Both the position numbers and the translations under genes were made by a program. From assembly GCA_947172415.1 (NCBI GenBank), contig OX359199.1, forward strand, positions 5,143,384-5,207,383: a stretch of 64,000 bases of DNA, read 5' to 3'. Below are positions 54,845-64,000 of this stretch, piece after piece. This DNA comes from Chondrosia reniformis. Taxonomy: Eukaryota; Porifera; Demospongiae; Chondrillida; Chondrillidae. How positions within the stretch are numbered: position 1 is the first letter of the stretch; every line of letters starts with the position of its first letter. The notes beneath the pieces were generated by a model that ran no database searches, was not told the DNA's origin, and was given only the letters and a program-made list of their open reading frames with translations.

Positions 54845-57800
54845 TCAATGGTTTTGTTCATCGGCAGCAGCTATACTACTGAAGCCAACGTTTCCAAGGT
54901 TTCTACTCCCATCATCATTTTCAGCTCCTCTTTGTAGATCTACACTTTTCTTTGTCTGAAAATGATCCCTGTATAAACTAAACAAGAAAAATACATTTAG
55001 ATGCCATATAGCTATTTAGAAATGTACATTAGGTGGATAGTTATCTAGAGAATATCATCTACCATGATAACTGCATACCTTATATAGTACACCACCACTG
55101 CACAGATTGACACCACAAGAGGGAGGTAGTAGAAAGGTAGTGATATCCAACTGAACAATGCAACTCCAGGAAACTCATTTGCACAGTCCTCTACTGCCAG
55201 TGGAACACTTGTGAAGCTAAAGGAAGACTGTGTTATGAATGAGGTTCCAGCAATAGAAATGATCACCACCATGCAGCCCATCAAGAAGATGTCCAAATAG
55301 TTTGAGAAGGAGCTCTCAAATGGTTTAAAGTAACCATAAATTGCAATCAATAATACTAAAACTATTAATGGGGCAATCTATATGAGATCAAGAGAATGGG
55401 TAGGCAGGGAGTTAATATAACTAGTCGTTGCTCCCTAAAACTCACTGTTGAATAAGGGAATATGGTTATCACAAGTATAAAGACAATTCTTCTCAGCAGT
55501 TCCACTATCATCCACCAAGAAAGAGTTTCTTTTTCCTTTTTTGTTTCTTCTTCTTCTTCTTCTCTTTCTCTTTCTTTTTTAAAAGGAGCTTTTAATGACC
55601 TTTGAATACTTAACCAAACAGCCAATTTATTATCCGTCTAAATAGTGAAACAAAGTCATTAAGTGTATTGGTGTGGTAATTGTAGATAACTTGCCTCATT
55701 CAACTTAAACTTTGCTGTCACAATTGCTAGAAATACAGTTAGTGTGATAATAGCTGCAATTACAAGAATAGACCACAAGGCCAGAGGAATATGTCCACCA
55801 CTAAAGCATCTCTGATCCCCATTATAATGCCATCTCTACCATAAAGATAACAAGAGACTAAAGACTTGAACAAGAACTGGAGTGTACTACTTACTGAATG
55901 AAGCTCTTCACTATAGTCATAAATCATAGGACAATTTAGAATACTGAAAGAGTTATACAAGGTGTGGCTGAGTATCAGGAATATAAGAGTTGTTACACCA
56001 TCCCATTGATACTTTTTGAACCTTGTGACTTCTGGCTTTTTACATTTAATATATAGAAATATACTATTAGAAAGGAGTAAAGAAAAACATGGTCAGGATT
56101 TGTGGATGTGTGTGAAGAGGTGAGACAGTAATACTTGATGACTCTTCTACTTACAATGTGAATGTTAAAGGACAGACTATCATTCCAGTGAACAGAGGAA
56201 GGTATTTTAGAGCAAATGCCCCAAGTGCTCCTGTGTTGGGTATGCAGAAGTCATACGGAAGATACAAACTTGACAAACTGCTCAAAAAATACAACTAAAA
56301 AGGAAAAATGAATTGAGAAATAATCACTAAAAGTGGTTTCACCTTAAATTTAAAGTGCTTGGACTCACATATCGACCAACTGCTTCAAATGTTGGGAAAA
56401 GATGCACACTCACAAATGACATCATCTAAAAGATGAGAAGATTCAAGTTAAATATATTACAAAGTTGAAGATATATTCACTTACTCTTAGATAGAATAGT
56501 ATGGAAAACATCCAGGATCGCATTCGAAAATTGCTGAGTGTAATCAACAGGCAAACCACAACTTGGAAGATCACTACAGAGTATAGAAGAATTTCACATT
56601 GTAGTACTAAGTGGCCATGAAGCTGACACATGCAGGCTCCCTTACCCAAGATAGCAAAGACAACTCCTACAGCATTATGACAAGTAACACAGTGTGAATA
56701 TAGAGCAGTCACACTAAGTCCTTCCTTACAACTACCACACAATACTCCTGTGTATATATAAATACATGTATATTGTGTTAACACTTGGATATCTACAATG
56801 TCTAATTCATGTAATACCTTCCCTACTGCATACACATTGGTCAGTTGGATTGGATATATTGTACACTGGGAAGCAATCATTATTAGTAAATGACGTCATG
56901 CTATTACATCTACAAACAAATTGATAATTGTCATAATAATACAAGAATCATTGAGTGCATTACGTAGTTACTTGTAGAACCCTGGTGGGCTGATGTAAGC
57001 ATTCAGCCTTCCTTCAGCATATATTGCCCAATAGGGGATCTATTTGAATTGATCAAATAGTACATTGACTCATATTGTATAGGTTTTGCTATCGTATATA
57101 TCAAATATACTGAATATACAGTGCAACTAACTTACATTCAACACAACAAAGTCATTTCCTGAACAAAGAACAATGAATGCTTGATCTGCAAAATTGCATT
57201 GGCACTGTTGCGGTGTTACATCATCAACTTTCACCAATACCTGACCTGGTGGACAGGCCCTTAGGCTGATATTCACAAGCTCAGGTACAATACCACTTCT
57301 GTCCAAATCAACTACTCGAATGGTACCATTTGTATTAATCTCACTATTTTGGGAACCTGGTATCAAAAATGTGAGATTAGCTAATGTATTAGGTTGAGCC
57401 AGAAAGACAGATGGCTCAATGTCCAGTGTATATTCATCCTGCATCAATATAATTACAATTAATGTAATAAGGTTTTGAACTCAGTAAAATTTCTTTAGAT
57501 CTTACAGACATATCTTTGGGTTGGTACAAGAATTCAACTGTCCCTACTGTTGGGATGTCCAACTGATCAAGCAAGGTTATCTCTAAACTTATGCTTTCTC
57601 CCGGATACACTGAGATATTCTGAACATATAAAGGAGTTCCAGTCACATTAATGAATGGAAAGGTTTTGTGTCACAGCAAACTAACAAACTAACTTCTTGT
57701 GCCACATTAACTTCAACAGGACCAGTCTGCAGTTGCATAGATGTGTTTCCACTATATAAGTGGAGGAAAACATCAGTGAGTACTCATTTCAATTACTCTA

Positions 57801-60800
57801 GAGTGGAAAATGATTTGTGGGAGACCATATTTTCTAAATATACATGGCCCAAAGTATACGTATATATTTTCACAGGAAAAATTCATGTTGAGATTCACAG
57901 AGTATTGTATAATTAAGCTACCCTAGTGCAATGAGAATATTTTCATGAATTGCAATCTATCTGAAACATATTCTCCCTGTAACCTATCTATACATGTATA
58001 CAAAGATCATATTCATATGATTGTGGGTGACTACATTTTCTAAAATATGGCCCAAACTATATCTTCACAGGAAAAATTCATGTTGAGATTTACAGAGTAT
58101 TGTATAATTAAGCTACCCTATAGTGCAATGAGAATATTTTAATCTATCTGTGAAATCCATAAAAATATATTGTCCCTGTAACCCATCCATACATGTATAC
58201 AAAGATGATATATTATCATATGCATATATTCATATATTATCAGCACCTCATGCTAAACAGAGACCAGTCTGAGAAATTCCTAACACCAAAGTATGGTGAC
58301 TGAAAACTGAACCATGAACAAGTATCTAGACTCCGAGAAAACACATCTGCACCGACTGTAGCATTATTTCCAAAAAATTTTATTTGGGCCTAGCAAATTT
58401 AAGAAAAGATAAAAAGGGTATCGTTGCAGCATCTGCCACAGACTAGATTCGTGTGTGTGTTGTTATTAACCTCGTTCCAGTCCACTGGAGCTGCCTGTGG
58501 GTTGAAGTAGATTAGGAAGCATTGAGGATTGAATAAAAGATTGGTATAAGTAACCGAGGATCTCTGGTTCTCCACAACAATACCAGCTCCAACTCTATAA
58601 GAGTTCAATTGAGTATCAGGTTTGATATATTTTAAAATCTTTATATAAGCATCTACATTTCTATTATATATAATATATAATACTACACAGATTCAGTAAC
58701 TTACATCATGTCATGCATGTAAGAATATTAGCCTATAGAATTGTACTACCAACCTGCCAGTGTTATTATACAAACTAATTTCAGAACCGTTATTCAAAAT
58801 TAATTGCCCAAATGAGAGCAGATAAATAGCTCCTCCAGAAGTAGCTGCATTACTAGCAATTTCAATCTTTCCGGAAATAGTGAGAACTGCTCCAACTACC
58901 TGAAAATTAGGAACAATATAATATTGTATATAATGACCAATTGTACTTAAGTTTAACTGTGACCCTGCAAATCCACTGGTAATTTTTATGTAATGATATA
59001 ATTATCCAAATGTGGTCACTAACATGATATATATAAGCTTATTAATATTCAGGAGACCTCTAAACAGTATTTCAAATATAATATGCAATTGAACTCACTC
59101 TTATGGCTTGCCCAATGTTGCCTTCAAATCTAACAGTTCCGTAGAATGCAACAGGAAGATAGGCAATACCTAGGATTCCTCGCGAGGCTTCATTCTCAGT
59201 AAACACACTATACATATGTGTATACACTGCTACATTACCAGTGATTCAAAGGTTCAATATTCTAAATAATTTAGCTTACAAATCTACATACAGACTAACT
59301 GATACTATATATAGGGCCTACATGGGAAAACATACTAATAAAAATATAAGTACAAGTTTAAAAAACTCATGGAGTGCCTGGTACCAGATGTAAATAAATA
59401 TATACAAGGTTATGAACAGGAAACCATACGTTAACGTAATTTCTTAAAATAACAAAGGCCCCCAAAAATGAAAATGATAGTTTATACTCTGTTATTATTA
59501 ATTTAAATTTCATTCAATAGTTGTTTAAATATGAATGTGATGATGTATATGCCACTCAATATATACTCACATAACTTGCACTCACCAGTCCTCAATAATG
59601 TGCTTATGTAGAAGAATCCTTTCTGAAAAGAAGTCAAAAACAACAAATCTCACTGCCCCTCCAAACCCTTCAGCTTTATTACAATGAAATCTACAGGATT
59701 TCAGTGTTACCAACATCCCAGCTGTATCAGTGATGATGACGGGAGTAACTGATATAGCACTCCCACTACTAGCAGTATTGTTGGTAAAATTACAGCCAAA
59801 AACTGTGGCCAACATTGGATAATTTCGGTTGCCAGCAGTTATAAACCCTAAGAGCAATCCTCCTCCTCTTTTCCCAGCTTGACTATTTTCAAATGTTGAA
59901 TCCATTACAGTGACATTGTGATATACATCAGTTCCATTATATACTATATAACTCCCTCCTCCTGAGCCAACAGATTTATTATCAGTGAATGTACAGCCTC
60001 TGATCTGAACAGTAATGTTGTGGAAAACGTCTCCTAGAAATATGCCCAAGGCACCTCCTCTACCTTTGTATATATTTGAACCCACGACTGCATTTGATGT
60101 AGATGCCTCGCTTTGGAATACGGACACTGAATTGTTGCTGAATTCACAATCTTGCATTAAGACCGTGGGGTTTAATTTAGTCTTGTTGAGTTCGTAATAA
60201 CCTATGGACACAGCTCCCGTGTTTCCTCTATAAAATGCATTTGAACGACTACTTCCTGTATTATCAGAGAAATCATTATTTTGTAGTTCAACCATTTCAT
60301 TATTAAAGAGATCCAAAACAGCCTCCTTGAAATTTCTGCAGTAGTATAGAAAATAGAAAATAATATTTGACAAAGGTTCTCAAGCTAGCCGACTATCCAA
60401 AGACCTAAAAAGTTTGCAAAGTACCAAGATATTCAAGTCCTTACTGTAGATTGGGATTGATCAGATGTAAGGACAGAGGTGTATCGTAAATCCTTTACTC
60501 TTCAAGCTGTATATAATACTAATACATGGTGCCTTCTACTATATGTATGTTTGACTTGACATAGCTATTTATGTGTTGTTATATATCTTTTTGCTTATAA
60601 TTATGTACAATCACATGTGTTGGTGCTACATTGGACCAGTATCGGTCCTAATGCCCTTGGGCATGGTGCACCTTAATCATTGAATTGAATTGAATATAAT
60701 ACTTACTTGAAGACACTATTTAAAATGGTCACTTCAGACACATATTCTACAGAAATCGGATATAGACATCCATCGAACGTCAGGTTTTGGATACGAAACT

Positions 60801-61209
60801 TTTCAGCATTCGAAAAGAGAGCGATGTACGGAAAGAATCCAGGCTTGTCTAAGTCGCCTTGTTCAGAGATATTGCTACAAGTAACAACCGATCCATTTTC
60901 ACCGTACAACTCTACGGAAATGTCGTTTACCACCATTCTTTCTTCTACTTCGTGGAGCCCAGCTGGAAGGTATATAGCAAGACAGTCGCCACTACCATTG
61001 TATGAACCATTAGCGATACCACGCAAGGCTTCTGTAAGGTTACAGCCGCTGCAAAGATCTGTGCCGTTCACGGAGCTTGAGTTACATGCTACGAGGCGGA
61101 GAGTATCGACCGATAAAGCAAATTGTACACTTAATTGAAAAATTATGAACAAGGAAATCAGCGCCAGTGGTGTCCGTTTTCTTTTCTGGTGAAGAGTTAG
61201 CAATGTCAT
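54845..61209 (-). CDS. Beta-helix ectodomain, multi-span membrane protein, duplicate 2
   Basis: Paralogue of the gene at 47631-53685, collinear exon by exon and nearly identical in protein. Start ATG at 61209 (MTLLTLHQKRKRTPLALISL), stop TGA at 54845-54847. Differences are scattered substitutions (for example LSAGNRNY versus ITAGNRNY, NGQAGKR versus NSQAGKR, QRGILG versus SRGILG) plus intron insertions: a retroelement-like tail in intron 1 (60521-60694), extra AT-rich sequence near 59220-59460, and an intronic local duplication at 58033-58145. All exons I compared are open. Its start is 156 bp from the divergent, complete iminopeptidase. Confidence 0.72.
58033..58145. repeat. Local duplication in an intron of duplicate 2
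   Basis: Repeats the sequence at about 57828-57950 (ATTTTCTAAA.ATATGGCCCAAA to AGCTACCCTA.TAGTGCAATG) with several differences. The first duplicate has only one copy (50610-50730). Confidence 0.75.
60521..60694 (+). mobile_element. Retroelement 3'-tail-like insertion in intron 1 of duplicate 2
   Basis: About 175 bp absent from duplicate 1. It ends in GAATTGAATTGAAT, a short tandem tail of the kind seen at 3' ends of CR1/L2-like non-LTR elements, and is flanked by TATAATACT on both sides, a likely 9-bp target duplication. The body includes GGTGCTACATTGGACCAGTA. The class is inferred. Confidence 0.6.
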
Positions 61210-61365
61210 CTTTAAAGTCTGCGATATATGGGAGCTACTGGATTGACAAGAGTGGGAGTTACCGTAATATATAGCTTTTATGGTACGCGGTCTCGCGCAG
61301 ACAGACCGTTGCACCTCTTGAACTTAGAACTTAAGGGTTATCATTTAATTAGGGGCAGGTGTAAA

Positions 61366-63238
<1,873 letters not shown>

Positions 63239-63399
63239 GGCTTTGTAGAAACTATTTCTTGATGTGTCTACTAGTTGATTATAAATATTTTAATATAAAA
63301 ATAGCTATCTACCCCTATTTTCATTATATTATGTCTTATAAATGGATATACTGTTATTAAATCACTTGCCACTGCATACAAAAATCATGAAAAGTGGAA

Positions 63400-63547
63400 T
63401 TACATACAAATTTTCAGCTTTGCCTCCGGGTAGACTACAAAACCGTAAGTGTTCTGTGGAAAGGTGACGTCTGTTGTAAAAACCTTTGGTTCCAGATGTG
63501 GAAACTTTCCATCAAACTCCAACTTCACTTCATTTAAGTAGATATCA
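63400..63547 (-). CDS. Terminal exon of an unidentified gene (partial)
   Basis: A TTAG acceptor followed by an open frame reading DIYLNEVKLEFDGKFPHLEP then VFTTDVTFPQNTYGFVVYPE and KLKICM before TAA. Codon content and hydrophobic periodicity look coding, and its stop faces the iminopeptidase stop 160 bp away. No family is recognised; the rest of the gene lies beyond the window or in introns interrupted by the following minisatellite. Confidence 0.5.
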
Positions 63548-63784
63548 CTAAAGATGCATATAATGTGAAAAGAGATGTCACTGAAATTCAGAATGTAGTT
63601 AAAAATGGACAAATGACAAAGGAGGAACATGGTTATATACGTAGTTCTATAGTTTGCAACTGTTGAATGGTGTTTTGGACAGCTAATGTTGACTACATGT
63701 ACATACAGATGAATAAAATGGCAGATAGTCTGGACAAAGATACAAGTCTGGTCACTGGTTGGTTTAGGATGATATAGTGATTAT

Positions 63785-64000
63785 AAACTCCTAAAAACAG
63801 GCTATTGTGCAACAAATAAACTCCTAAAAACAGGCTATTGTGCAACAAATAAACTCCTAAAAACGGGCTATTGTGCAACAAATAAACTCCTAAAAACGGG
63901 CTATTGTGCAACAAATAAACTCCTAAAAACAGGCTATTGTGCAACAAATAAACTCCTAAAACAGGCTATTGTGCAACAAATAAACTCCTAAAAACAGGCT
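63785..64000. repeat. 33-bp minisatellite reaching the window edge
   Basis: At least six and a half units containing AAACTCCTAAAAACAGGCTA and TTGTGCAACAAAT, with A/G variants, continuing past 64000. Unrelated in sequence to the other 33-bp array. Confidence 0.95.

Overview
The window is eukaryotic DNA, almost certainly from an invertebrate animal and most probably a demosponge. It is AT-rich, genes have short GT-AG introns, and intergenic gaps are tens to a few hundred bases, several of them shared by divergent genes. A kinesin-1 heavy chain, SNAPC1, METTL2 and RRP7 are recognisable animal-type genes. Tandem families of beta-helix plus multi-membrane-span receptors and of mannose-6-phosphate-receptor-like (MRH) proteins are the sort of expansion I associate with sponges. 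The organism call is an inference; no sequence here proves it.

Layout. 1-3.2 kb: downstream of kinesin, no gene seen. 3.2-15.7 kb (minus): a complete kinesin-1 heavy chain in about twenty exons, with repeats and mobile-element debris in its introns. 15.9-29.2 kb (minus): four complete copies of a short single-MRH, single-membrane-span gene resembling the cation-dependent mannose-6-phosphate receptor (CD-MPR). Copies 1-3 each sit in a ~4-kb tandem unit that also carries relict MRH exons, a dispersed repeat and an inverted-repeat element. 29.6-33.5 kb: fragments of the same family, an apparent in-frame chimera of the MRH signal-peptide exon with a TPR-type gene, and a 1.5-kb nested palindrome. 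33.5-38.1 kb (minus): a four-MRH-domain gene without a visible membrane span, divergent from RRP7 (38.1-38.9 kb, plus). 39.1-40.7 kb (minus): a diverged single-copy CD-MPR-like gene. 41.1-42.9 kb (minus): METTL2-type tRNA methyltransferase. 42.9-44.2 kb (minus): an unrecognised gene sharing a 35-bp promoter gap with SNAPC1 (44.2-45.6 kb, plus). 45.8-46.7 kb (minus): another unrecognised basic/acidic nuclear-looking protein. 46.9-61.6 kb: a segmental duplication of [33-bp minisatellite, beta-helix/multi-span receptor (minus), 5' part of proline iminopeptidase (plus)]; the first iminopeptidase copy is truncated, the second (61.4-63.2 kb) is complete. 63.4-64 kb: the last exon of an unidentified minus-strand gene and a minisatellite.

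The most interesting signals are two different repeat families that carry hammerhead-ribozyme-like cores: five copies in a dispersed SINE-like repeat, and three mini copies lacking a stem III loop in the tandem MPR units. Others are the possible signal-exon/TPR gene fusion, the nested palindrome, and in-frame 18-bp minisatellites inside two otherwise conserved housekeeping genes. Exon coordinates were read by eye from splice motifs and may be off by a few bases.
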